64,000 nucleotides of DNA from positions 719 to 64,718 of the forward strand of contig DDQZ01000038.1 of NCBI GenBank assembly GCA_002343505.1, read 5' to 3'. Positions 41,657 through 49,253 of the stretch are shown piece by piece. Within the stretch, counting starts at the first letter, position 1. The number at the start of each line of letters is the position of its first letter. The position numbers and the translations under genes are program-made. This stretch comes from Verrucomicrobiaceae bacterium UBA2429. Lineage in GTDB: Bacteria > Verrucomicrobiota > Verrucomicrobiia > Verrucomicrobiales > Verrucomicrobiaceae. A model generated the notes under the pieces. It saw nothing but the letters and a program-made list of their open reading frames with translations. It did not search any database and was not told the DNA's origin.

Positions 41657-42367
41657 TCAAAAGTCGCGCAGAGGCGTCATCCAGGTGCGCTGAATGTGGG
41701 CGGTCTTGCGGAAGAGGGTGAGCTGCTGGCGGCCAAGGAGACGTGCGGCGAGGTGTGTTAGGCGCGCGTGCCGGGGGCGGGTCACTTGGTAGGGCGAGTG
41801 CTCCTGGTAGGCGGTGTGGAAGTTGCGCCGGATGAACCGCAGGACTTTGCGCACGTGCGGGTGGCTGCTGTCGTCGAAGGCGAGCAGGCCGCCGACTTCG
41901 AGCAGGTGGTGGGCGAAGGAAAAGTCGAGAAACACATCCTCAAAAAGATGGCTGCCGTCGAGGTAGATCATGTCAAAGCCCAGGCCCTGCTGCCATAGCC
42001 GCGGCAGGACTTGCGCGGAGAGTCCGTCGTGATGGGTGAGGCATGAGCTGAGGCCATGCGCTTCCAGGTGACGCAGGGCGCAGTTTTTCCAGAGCTTCTG
42101 CTGAAAAGGGTCCACGGCATGATGTTCGCTCCCGGAGATGCCAGCGCGTTGGTGCAACTCGCAAAACAAGGTGGCGGAGGCTCCAAAGGCGAGGCCGGTC
42201 TCCAAGGTGCGCTGCGGGCGGATGATTTCATGCCAATGGGCAAGCACGGTGAGATTGTTCGGTGTCGAGGTGGAGTGGGGGACTTCCACGCCGCCGTCAT
42301 CGCCGGTAAGTGTGCCGCCCTCAATGAAGGGGACCATGCTGGGCCAGGACTGCCAATCGTGGGGCAT
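41657..42367 (-). CDS. class I SAM-dependent methyltransferase
   Basis: A 236-aa protein from ATG 42367 (MPHDWQSWPSMVPFIEGG). The frame can be read from GTG 42430, but those 21 codons (containing KGFTPTLP) look like repeat DNA. It has RTLETGLAFGASATLFCELH (SAM loop), DMIYLDGSHLFEDVFLDFSF, and GGLLAFDDSSHPHVRKVLRF, all Methyltransf_24-like. It is one of two non-FkbM methyltransferases in the cluster; the substrate is unknown. Confidence 0.75.
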   Translation of the reverse strand: MPHDWQSWPSMVPFIEGGTLTGDDGGVEVPHSTSTPNNLTVLAHWHEIIRPQRTLETGLAFGASATLFCELHQRAGISGSEHHAVDPFQQKLWKNCALRHLEAHGLSSCLTHHDGLSAQVLPRLWQQGLGFDMIYLDGSHLFEDVFLDFSFAHHLLEVGGLLAFDDSSHPHVRKVLRFIRRNFHTAYQEHSPYQVTRPRHARLTHLAARLLGRQQLTLFRKTAHIQRTWMTPLRDF

Positions 42368-42461
42368 GGTTTGGGGGAGTGTTGGAGTGAAGCCTTTAGG
42401 CGCCACAGGAGTGGACTCCGTTGCCGGCACTCATGGAAAAGTGGCTTCGCAGTGGAAGTGG

Positions 42462-42504
42462 CCGAGCCGCGAGGGCGCGACTCGGAACACGCGAGGGCGC
42501 GTGT
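42462..42504. repeat. two adjacent GC-rich hairpins with AGGG loops
   Basis: Hairpin 1 (42462-42485) is CCGAG, C, CGCG, loop AGGG, CGCG, A, CTCGG. Hairpin 2 (42487-42504) is ACACGCG, loop AGGG, CGCGTGT. They occupy the 160-bp gap between the rfbB stop and the methyltransferase start. No T tract follows either stem. Confidence 0.6.
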
Positions 42505-42528
42505 GCTCCCCGTTCTTTGCTGCGGGGG

Positions 42529-43521
42529 TCATTGAACAAGCTGAAGCTTGAACTCCAACACTAAGGCGCGCAGGGCGGTGTCGAAATCCTGCGCTGGGTG
42601 CCAGGAAAGGTCGGCGCGGATTTTGTCGGAATTCACCGCGTAGCGGCGGTCATGACCTGGGCGGTCGGTGACGAAGGAGATGAGCTGGCGGGATTCTCCG
42701 CAGGGGCGCTGACGGGCCTCGTCATGCAGATCGCAGAGCCTGCCGATCAGGTCGAGGTTCGCCAGTTCATGCCCGGCACCGATGTTGTAAACCGCGCCGC
42801 TTTTTCCCGCGCAAAGGACACGCCAAAGCGCGTCGGCATGATCCCGCACGGGCAGCCATTCGCGCATATTGAAGCCATCGCCATAGACAGGGATGGGGCG
42901 TCTTTCAGCCAGGCAGCGCAGCACGGTGGGGATGAGTTTTTCCTCGTGCTGGCCGGGGCCGAAATTGTTCACGCAGCGGGTGATGGCGGCGGGGAATCCA
43001 TAGGTGCGCACATAGCTGCGCACGAGATGATCCGCGGCGGCTTTGCTCGCCGAGTAGGGGGAGTTGGGCAAAAGCGGACTCTCCTCGGTGAAAGCGTCGT
43101 CGTCCGGTCCGAGTGAGCCATAGACTTCGTCGGTGCTGACGTGAACGAAGTTTGAAACTCGAAATTCGAAGTCCGAAGAGCGGCAGGCTTCGAGCAGATG
43201 GAAGGTGCCGAGCACGTTCGTGTGGAGAAAATCGCCCGGGCCTGTGATGGAGCGGTCCACATGCGTCTCGGCAGCCAGGTGGACGATGTGCGTGATTTCA
43301 TGCCGCTTGATGACGCCGCGCACGGCCGCCGCGTCGCGCAGGTCGGCTTTTTCGAAAACGTAGCGCGGATGCTGTTCATGGATGCCATCCAGCCTGCCAA
43401 GGTTCGCCGCATAAGTCAGGCAGTCGAGGTTCACCAGCTTCGCCACCTCCGGCTTGTCCATCCAGGATCGGATGACATGGGAGCCGATGAAGCCCGCGCC
43501 GCCGGTGATGAGGAGGTTCAT
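42529..43521 (-). CDS. rfbB: dTDP-glucose 4,6-dehydratase
   Basis: A 330-aa SDR enzyme that makes dTDP-4-keto-6-deoxyglucose. Motifs are LLITGGAGFIGSHVIRSW (NAD binding), HIVHLAAETHVDRSITGP, HVSTDEVYGSLG (catalytic Thr-Asp-Glu) and PYSASKAAADHLVRSY (Tyr-x3-Lys). Length is slightly short of typical (about 350). The stretch SSDFEFRVSNF before HVSTDEVYG is encoded by the word CTCGAAATTCGAA (43158-43170), also found in intergenic DNA at 32848. rfbA lies upstream in the same operon; rfbC and rfbD are not in the window. Confidence 0.92.
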   Translation of the reverse strand: MNLLITGGAGFIGSHVIRSWMDKPEVAKLVNLDCLTYAANLGRLDGIHEQHPRYVFEKADLRDAAAVRGVIKRHEITHIVHLAAETHVDRSITGPGDFLHTNVLGTFHLLEACRSSDFEFRVSNFVHVSTDEVYGSLGPDDDAFTEESPLLPNSPYSASKAAADHLVRSYVRTYGFPAAITRCVNNFGPGQHEEKLIPTVLRCLAERRPIPVYGDGFNMREWLPVRDHADALWRVLCAGKSGAVYNIGAGHELANLDLIGRLCDLHDEARQRPCGESRQLISFVTDRPGHDRRYAVNSDKIRADLSWHPAQDFDTALRALVLEFKLQLVQ

Positions 43522-43529
43522 GCGTGGAG

Positions 43530-43892
43530 TCAGGCCACGATGGTGGTGGAGGCCACCAGCCTGTGCGAGATGGGGTCCACCATGGCGCCAAAACCCTCCA
43601 GGGTGCGCACGCCGAGCAGTGTCATGTCGCCAGGCTCGGCAAAGACCACCTCGTCCGTGGTTTCGAAGTCGTCGGTGGAGAGGATTGCGTAACCAATGGG
43701 GCGTTTGAGGCGCTGGCCGGTGGCGGTTTGAAAAAGCTTCTCCCTCCGGGGTGTGATGCCCACGGATTGCAGCACATCCGCCGGCAGCCAGGTGAGTTCG
43801 GAACCTGTGTCCACCAGAGCTTCAATGGGCAGGGAGACCATTTCCTCACGTTTTGGATTGATGGCTTTGAGGGGAAGTTTGAACTGGCTCAT
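43530..43892 (-). CDS. retropepsin-like aspartyl protease domain protein
   Basis: A 120-aa protein from ATG 43892 (MSQFKLPLKA). EALVDTGSELTWLPADVLQS holds the catalytic DTG motif (Asp-Thr-Gly) of single-domain retropepsin-like proteases, followed by the hydrophobic flap/strand pattern ending in GVRTLEGFGAMVDPISHRL. As a single-lobed enzyme it should act as a homodimer. There is no signal peptide. It sits between rfbA and rfbB in the same direction, nine bases before rfbB, which is an unusual place for a protease. Confidence 0.75.
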   Translation of the reverse strand: MSQFKLPLKAINPKREEMVSLPIEALVDTGSELTWLPADVLQSVGITPRREKLFQTATGQRLKRPIGYAILSTDDFETTDEVVFAEPGDMTLLGVRTLEGFGAMVDPISHRLVASTTIVA

Positions 43893-43938
43893 GGCGGGCA
43901 AGCGTTCGCATCTTTCGCCTGGGACGGCAACGTCCGTC

Positions 43939-44826
43939 TCACGCTCCCACGACCCCCACACGGCGCACTTCGGCGGAGACGGCGCGCAGGGAGTCGCGGT
44001 ATTCGCAGGGGGGCATGGCGGAGGCGAGGGTTTCGAAGTCGTCGAGGCTGATGAAGCCGCGCCGCAGGGCGGCTTCCTCGGGGCAGCCGAGCTTCATGCC
44101 CTGGCGTTTTTCGATGGTCTGCACATAGGCGGAGGCTTCGTGCAGGCTGCTGCTGGTGCCGGCGTCGAGCCAGGCGGTGCCGCGGCTGAGTCGGCGCACC
44201 TGCAGTTTGCCCTGGCGCAGGTATTCGCGGTTGAGGTCGGTGATCTCCAGCTCGCCGCGCGCGGAGGGCGCGAGGGCGCGGGCGATGGCGGACGCGCGGG
44301 CATCGTAGAGATAGACGCCGGGCACGGCGTAGTTGCTGCGCGGTGTGGCGGGCTTTTCCTCCAGGCTGACGGCGCGGCCTTCGGCATCAAACTCCACCAC
44401 GCCGTAGTCGCGCGGGTTTTGCACATGGTAGGCAAAGACGAGCGCGCCTTCCTGAAACTCAGCCACCGCGCGCGGGAAGGCATCGCCGCCAAAGAAAAGG
44501 TTGTCGCCCAGGATGAGCGCGGTGTTGGAGCTGGCGATGAAGTCCTCCGCGATGAGAAACGCCTCCGCGATGCCGCGCGGCTGCCGCTGCTCGCGATACT
44601 CGATGCGGATACCCCATGCTGTGCCGTCGCCGAGCAGTTGCCGGAAGCGCGGCAGATCCTCCGGTGTCGTGATCACGCACACCTCGCGGATGCCCGCCGC
44701 GATGAGCACCGTCAGCGGGTAATAGATCATCGGCTTGTCATAAACCGGCTGGAGCTGCTTCGACACGACGCGGGTCAGCGGGTAAAGCCGCGAGCCACTG
44801 CCACCAGCTAGTAGAATGCCTTTCAT
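43939..44826 (-). CDS. rfbA: glucose-1-phosphate thymidylyltransferase
   Basis: A 295-aa enzyme from ATG 44826 (MKGILLAGGSGSRLYPLTRV); ATG 44841 is possible but gives an atypical N-terminus. It makes dTDP-glucose from dTTP and glucose-1-phosphate. Motifs are the nucleotidyltransferase loop GGSGSRLYP, KQLQPVYDKPMIYYPL, LGDNLFFGGD (metal Asp) and EEKPATPRSNYAVPGVYLYD. It supplies the substrate of the rfbB product downstream. Confidence 0.93.
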   Translation of the reverse strand: MKGILLAGGSGSRLYPLTRVVSKQLQPVYDKPMIYYPLTVLIAAGIREVCVITTPEDLPRFRQLLGDGTAWGIRIEYREQRQPRGIAEAFLIAEDFIASSNTALILGDNLFFGGDAFPRAVAEFQEGALVFAYHVQNPRDYGVVEFDAEGRAVSLEEKPATPRSNYAVPGVYLYDARASAIARALAPSARGELEITDLNREYLRQGKLQVRRLSRGTAWLDAGTSSSLHEASAYVQTIEKRQGMKLGCPEEAALRRGFISLDDFETLASAMPPCEYRDSLRAVSAEVRRVGVVGA

Positions 44827-44910
44827 GTCCGCAGATTTCATGGGGCTGTCTGGTCCGCAGATTTCTCAGATTGCGCAGATGATCAGAGGTGGTCGGTTAT
44901 TCTGCGAAAT
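44826..44910. repeat. TCCGCAGATTTC-type repeats, left side of GxxExxY cassette
   Basis: TCCGCAGATTTC occurs at 44828 and again near 44855, followed by TCAGATTGCGCAGAT. The reverse form CTGCGAAATCTGCGCGATCT follows near 44903. The same word family flanks the GxxExxY gene on its other side. Confidence 0.6.
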
Positions 44911-45367
44911 CTGCGCGATCTGTGGATCGTTCGGCGGCAGCTTCGGGCAGCCATTTGGAGGAATGGATGAAGCGTTGGTGGAACAGACTTGGCGAGCCAA
45001 AGTTGATGAGCAGTCCAGTTTGAAAGCCGGTGCCTTTGAGGTAGCCGAGGACTTGAGATTCTTCGCGGCCAGAGATTTCTGAGAGTGCTTTCAATTCCAC
45101 GATGACCTCGCCAAAACAAACAAAGTCAGGCCGCAGGTGAGAGGGCAGTTTGTGGCCTTTGTAAAAGACGTGGTAGGGCTGCTCCCTCGTGCAGGGGATG
45201 CCACGAAGCTCGAACTCCACTTCCAAAGCGTCTTGGAAAATCAACTCGTTGTAACCGCAGCCCATTTCACGATGCACTTCCATGGCGGCGCCAATGATGG
45301 CGTAGGTCCGGCTGTCACGGTCCGCAGATTTCGCGGATTTCACAGTGGTGTTTTGATGTGGTTTCAT
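44897..45367 (-). CDS. GxxExxY-family protein
   Basis: A 156-aa protein of the small GxxExxY family, which has a PD-(D/E)XK-like core and unknown function. The signature reads AAMEVHREMGCGYNELIF (Phe in place of the final Tyr), followed by HLRPDFVCFGEVIVELKAL, where Asp and E-x-K form a nuclease-like site, and GLLINFG. The C-terminal residues (AAAERSTDRADFAE) and the N-terminal SAKSADRDSRT come from CAGATTT-type repeats that flank the gene. It interrupts the run of polysaccharide genes and looks like an inserted cassette. Confidence 0.75.
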   Translation of the reverse strand: MKPHQNTTVKSAKSADRDSRTYAIIGAAMEVHREMGCGYNELIFQDALEVEFELRGIPCTREQPYHVFYKGHKLPSHLRPDFVCFGEVIVELKALSEISGREESQVLGYLKGTGFQTGLLINFGSPSLFHQRFIHSSKWLPEAAAERSTDRADFAE

Positions 45368-45526
45368 GCTGTTGATGGTTTGAGGTTATTTGACTGAGAA
45401 ATAAAATTTATCCGCAGATCTCGCGGATTTCACAGAGGATTCAGAAGCATGCGAATGCTCGAAATACCCGACGGGCCGCCTCCTCTAACCTTCTGTGAAA
45501 TCTGCGTCATCTGCGGATCATCCAGT
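45320..45526. repeat. TCCGCAGATTTC-type repeats, right side of GxxExxY cassette
   Basis: TCCGCAGATTTCGCGGATTT at about 45320, CCGCAGATCTCGCGGATTTC at about 45412, and the inverted form TGTGAAATCTGCG with CATCTGCGGATCA at about 45494. Together with the left side these make six or more copies of one short word around a single gene. Confidence 0.65.
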
Positions 45527-47270
45527 CCCCCAGTACCAGCACGTCCATCTTCGTGCGCAGGAAGCAGTCGAGCGCTTCCTCAGGGCGGCACACGACGGGT
45601 TCGTTTTCGTTGAAGCTGGTGTTCAGCACCATGGGCACTCCGGTGAGGGCGTGGAAGGCGGAGATGAGGCGGTGGTAGCGCGGGTTGGTGTGGGCATGGA
45701 CGGTTTGCAATCTGCCTGAGCCGTCCACATGCGTGGTGGCGGGCACGAGGGGGCGCTTGTCCTCGCGCACTTGAAAGACCTGCATCATGAAAGGCACGTC
45801 GTCATCCTGCTCGAACCACTCATGCACATGCTCGCGCAAGATGCTGGGGGCGAAGGGGCGGAAGGACTCGCGGCGCTTGATCTTGAGGTTGAGGATGTCC
45901 TTCATGTCGGCGCGGCGCGGGTCGCCGAGGATGGAGCGGTTCCCCAGCGCGCGCGGCCCCCACTCCATGCGGCCTTGGAACCAGCCAATGACTTTGCCCT
46001 CGGTGATGGCCTGCGCGGTGGTCTGGCAAAGCGCGGTTTCATCATCACAGCGCTGCGTGGCGCAGTTCTCGGCGGCGAGATCGGCGGCGCGGGTCTTCAG
46101 CAGCGCGCGGATTTCCTCATCGCTGGACTGCGGGCCGGTGTAGGCGTGGTCCATGACGAAGCGTTCGCGGTTCGCTACTTGCGGTTCGCCATTGTGGAAT
46201 TGGCGCGCCACCACCATCGCCGAGCCGATGGCTCCACCGGCGTCACCCGCTGCGGCGGGCAGGTAGAGGCTTTGGAAGGGCGAGTTCAGATACACTTTGC
46301 CATTGGCCACGGAGTTCATGGCGCAGCCGCCGGAGAGGGCGAGGCGCGGGCATTGGTAGCTCGCGTGCAGGGCGCGCAGCATGGCGAAAAAGGCCTCCTC
46401 ATACATGGCCTGGGCGCTGCGGGCCAGGTCGCGGTGGCGCTGCTCCAGGGGCGCTCCAGGGGCGCGCTCGGGGCCGAGCAGGGATTCGAGCGCGTCTTTG
46501 CGGTAAAGGGTGCCGACTTCGGGAATGCAGTCGTCCCAGGTGTAATGCACGTCGTCACTGTGATGGCGGAAGAATTTCAAATTCAGCCGGAAGCTTCCAT
46601 CGGCCCGCACCAGGACGATCTGGCGCATCTCTTTGAGATACTTCGGCTCGCCATACGGGGCGAGTCCCATGACCTTGTATTCATCCCCATAATACGGAAA
46701 GCCGATGAACTGGGTGATGACGGTGTAAAAGATGCCCAGCGAGTGCGGAAAATAGACACGCCCGTCAATGGCGATGTCATTCCCCCGGCCCATGCCCCAG
46801 GCGGAGCTGGCGAAGTCGCCAAAGCCATCCACCGAGAGGCAGACCGCCTCCTCGAAGCCGGAGACATGAAATGCCGAGGCCAGGTGCGCCAAATGGTGCT
46901 CCACATGATGCGTGCGCGCCTTGAGCGCCTGGCCGGGAAAGGCGCGGCGCAGCGCCTCCTCGAAGCCGCCGGCGCGGCGGATGTTTTGCAGGCGTTTGAG
47001 GATGAGGCCGAGGCTGGGGCGCTTGCGCAGCACATAGAGCGCGCGGCGCAGGTTGTTCACCTTCGGGTTCCGGTTGATGGCGATGTGGTCCACATCTCCG
47101 AGGGTTAAACCGGCGTCTTTGAGGCACCATTCGATGGCCTGGGCGGGCATGCCGGACCAGTGTTTGACACGGCGGAAGCGCTCCTCCTCGGCGGCGGCCA
47201 CGAGTTTTCCGTCCTTCACGAGGGCGGCGGCGGAGTCACCATGCCAGGCGTTGAGTCCGAGAATGATCAT
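45507..47270 (-). CDS. carbamoyltransferase (NodU/TobZ family)
   Basis: A 587-aa enzyme from ATG 47270 (MIILGLNAWHGDSAAALV). The N-terminal Kae1/TsaD-like domain has HVEHHLAHLASAFHVSG (metal His residues) and CLSVDGFGDFASSAWG. The C-terminal carbamoyltransferase domain has GWFQGRMEWGPRALGNRSIL and SFRPFAPSILREH. It transfers a carbamoyl group from carbamoyl phosphate through an adenylate to a hydroxyl, probably of a sugar. It is the first gene of the cluster, with a 209-bp divergent gap before the amidohydrolase gene. Confidence 0.9.
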   Translation of the reverse strand: MIILGLNAWHGDSAAALVKDGKLVAAAEEERFRRVKHWSGMPAQAIEWCLKDAGLTLGDVDHIAINRNPKVNNLRRALYVLRKRPSLGLILKRLQNIRRAGGFEEALRRAFPGQALKARTHHVEHHLAHLASAFHVSGFEEAVCLSVDGFGDFASSAWGMGRGNDIAIDGRVYFPHSLGIFYTVITQFIGFPYYGDEYKVMGLAPYGEPKYLKEMRQIVLVRADGSFRLNLKFFRHHSDDVHYTWDDCIPEVGTLYRKDALESLLGPERAPGAPLEQRHRDLARSAQAMYEEAFFAMLRALHASYQCPRLALSGGCAMNSVANGKVYLNSPFQSLYLPAAAGDAGGAIGSAMVVARQFHNGEPQVANRERFVMDHAYTGPQSSDEEIRALLKTRAADLAAENCATQRCDDETALCQTTAQAITEGKVIGWFQGRMEWGPRALGNRSILGDPRRADMKDILNLKIKRRESFRPFAPSILREHVHEWFEQDDDVPFMMQVFQVREDKRPLVPATTHVDGSGRLQTVHAHTNPRYHRLISAFHALTGVPMVLNTSFNENEPVVCRPEEALDCFLRTKMDVLVLGDWMIRR

Positions 47271-47301
47271 GCGTTTTGCGGGCAAGCTGCCGCCCCTGGT
47301 C

Positions 47302-47318
47302 GCCTGGAAAAACCAGGC
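47302..47318. other. hairpin in leader of polysaccharide cluster
   Basis: GCCTGG, AAAAA, CCAGGC: a 6-bp stem with a 5-base loop, 32 bases upstream of the carbamoyltransferase start. The divergent gap 47271-47479 also holds an AT-rich patch (GAATTCCGAATTTCAGAATT) that could contain the cluster promoter. I cannot assign -35/-10 boxes with confidence. Confidence 0.35.
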
Positions 47319-47479
47319 ACCGCGCGGCATTGGGGAGGTTGAATTCCGAATTTCAGAATTTTCGGGAAGCGGGACTGTACCATGCCGGCCATGGGCGCAA
47401 AGAGCAAACTGCCCCACGACGGCACTTGATCGGGCTCCGTTGCGAAGACAGCGGCGCGGAAGCCGTTTGACTCCCACCG

Positions 47480-48364
47480 ATGTCCCACCTCCTGCCCCGC
47501 CGCTCAGTGCTGCGCCTCATGCTCGCCTGCCCCGCACTGGCGGCGGACTTGCGTGCCTCGTCCAGCGCTGCCGCTGACGCGGGAGAAAGCGGGCTCGTGG
47601 ATGTGAATGCCAGCCTTTTCCACTGGCCCTTCCGCCGGCTGCCGGACGACGAACCCGGCCTGCTGGCCGCGCGCTTGAGGAAGCTCGGCTTCCACCAGGC
47701 ATGGGCCGGCAGTTACGAGGCCCTGCTGCACCGCGATCCCGACACCGTCAACTCCCGCCTGGCCGATGCCTGCACACGCCACGGCGGCGGGCTTTTCCGC
47801 CCCGTGGGCTGTGTGAATCCCGCCCTTCCCGGCTGGGAGGAGACCCTGCGCCGCTGCGCGGAAAAGCACGCCATGCATGCCATCCGGCTGCATCCGAACT
47901 ACCACGGCTACACGCTTGAGGACCCGGCGTTCGAGCGCCTGCTCGCCCTTGCCGCGCAGGCCGGCCTGCTCATCCAGCTCGCCGCCTCCATGGAGGACAC
48001 ACGCACCCAGCATCCGCTGGCCCATGTGCCGGATGTGGACCTGCGCCCGCTGCCGGAACTCCTGAGCGGGCACCCACAGGCGCGTCTCATGCTGCTCAAC
48101 CACCGGCCCGCAGCCGCCGTCACCGCGCCCCTCGCCGCGCTGCCGAACGTCTGGTTCGACACCGCGCGCACCGAAGCCACCGACGGAGTCGCCAGGCTGG
48201 TGGCGCTGGCGGGAAGAGAGCGGGTCGTGTTCGGCTCGCATGCGCCGTTTCTCATCCCGGAGGCGGCATTGATCCGGGTCGAGGAGGCAATGCTGGCCGG
48301 TCTGCCGGAGGCGGATGCCGCTGCCCTGCTCGGAGCCAATGCCGCGCGCCTTGCCGCCCGTTGA
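47480..48364 (+). CDS. secreted amidohydrolase-like TIM-barrel protein
   Basis: A 294-aa protein with a twin-Arg-like leader (LLPRRSVLRLMLACPALA), so probably exported. The barrel is amidohydrolase_2-like: VDVNASLFHWPF at strand 1, IRLHPNYHGYTLED, LLIQLAASMED, LMLLNHRP, VWFDTAR and VVFGSHAPF at successive strand ends. Strand 1 has D-x-N rather than the usual H-x-H, so metal binding may be altered or lost. The following gene is a related barrel 26 bases downstream. The substrate is unknown. Confidence 0.65.
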   Translation: MSHLLPRRSVLRLMLACPALAADLRASSSAAADAGESGLVDVNASLFHWPFRRLPDDEPGLLAARLRKLGFHQAWAGSYEALLHRDPDTVNSRLADACTRHGGGLFRPVGCVNPALPGWEETLRRCAEKHAMHAIRLHPNYHGYTLEDPAFERLLALAAQAGLLIQLAASMEDTRTQHPLAHVPDVDLRPLPELLSGHPQARLMLLNHRPAAAVTAPLAALPNVWFDTARTEATDGVARLVALAGRERVVFGSHAPFLIPEAALIRVEEAMLAGLPEADAAALLGANAARLAAR

Positions 48365-48390
48365 TCCACCCCAACCCGCGCACCCCCGCC

Positions 48391-49230
48391 ATGCCCGCCC
48401 TTGCCATTCCACCCTGGTCGCCGATGCCTCCGCCGGAGGTGCTGGCAGGCTTCGAGATCTGGGACTCTTACCTCACCCAGTCGCGCGGCGCCGCCTTGAT
48501 GCCATCTCTGGAGGCGCTCATGCCCGTGGTGGAGCGTTTCGCTTTGCAAAAACTCTGCTTTTTCGCCGATGTGGGCCTGGGCACAGGCAATGCCGCAGTC
48601 GAAAAATGGGCGCGCGAGCACTCCAATGAAATCGAAGCCCCGCTGCGCCGATGGCCGGACCTGATGCTGGGCATGATCCAACTCAATGCCGGCGATGTGC
48701 CCGCGTCAATGCGCGCGCTGGACCGCTGGTTGCGCGACGGAACCATGAAGGGCGTGTATTTCCCTGGTTCCGCACCCGGAGGGCTGAACTGCACCCACCC
48801 GAATTTCGACCCGCTCGTGGCGCGCATCCACGAGCTGGGAGGCGCGATCATGGTGCACACCTGGTTCAAAACCGGCGAGGAAGCCGGCCCGCACGGCAGC
48901 ACTCCCGCCGACCTCGTCGCGCTCGCCGCCAGGCATCCGCGCCAGACCTTCATCTGCGCGCACGCAGGCGGCAACTGGGAGCTGGGCATCCAGGCCGTGC
49001 GCGGCTCCCCCAACATCGTCGTGGAGACCTCCGGCTTCGACGCCACCGCCGGCTTTATCGAAATGGCCGCGCGCGAGCTCGGCGCGGAGCGCATCCTCTT
49101 TGGCAGCCACCTGCCCTCCCGCTCCCTGGGCACCGAGCTGGGCAAGGTGCTCTTTGCAGACATTGGCGAGGAAGAAAAAAAACTCATCCTCGGCGGCAAC
49201 TTCCGGCGGCTGCTGGGAATGGGCCGGTGA
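48391..49230 (+). CDS. amidohydrolase-like TIM-barrel protein
   Basis: A 279-aa protein from ATG 48391 (MPALAIPPWSPMPP); TTG 48361 would overlap the previous stop. Strand-end motifs are FEIWDSYLTQ, KGVYFPGSAPGG, GAIMVHTWFKTG, TFICAHAGGNWELG, VVETSGFD and ILFGSHLPSRS, the amidohydrolase_2 pattern, with the H-x-H of strand 1 again absent. There is no signal peptide. It pairs with the exported paralogue upstream, perhaps acting on the same compound inside the cell. It converges on the SNF2 gene. Confidence 0.68.
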   Translation: MPALAIPPWSPMPPPEVLAGFEIWDSYLTQSRGAALMPSLEALMPVVERFALQKLCFFADVGLGTGNAAVEKWAREHSNEIEAPLRRWPDLMLGMIQLNAGDVPASMRALDRWLRDGTMKGVYFPGSAPGGLNCTHPNFDPLVARIHELGGAIMVHTWFKTGEEAGPHGSTPADLVALAARHPRQTFICAHAGGNWELGIQAVRGSPNIVVETSGFDATAGFIEMAARELGAERILFGSHLPSRSLGTELGKVLFADIGEEEKKLILGGNFRRLLGMGR

Positions 49231-49253
49231 GCTTGGGGTGCTGACGCGGCAAC

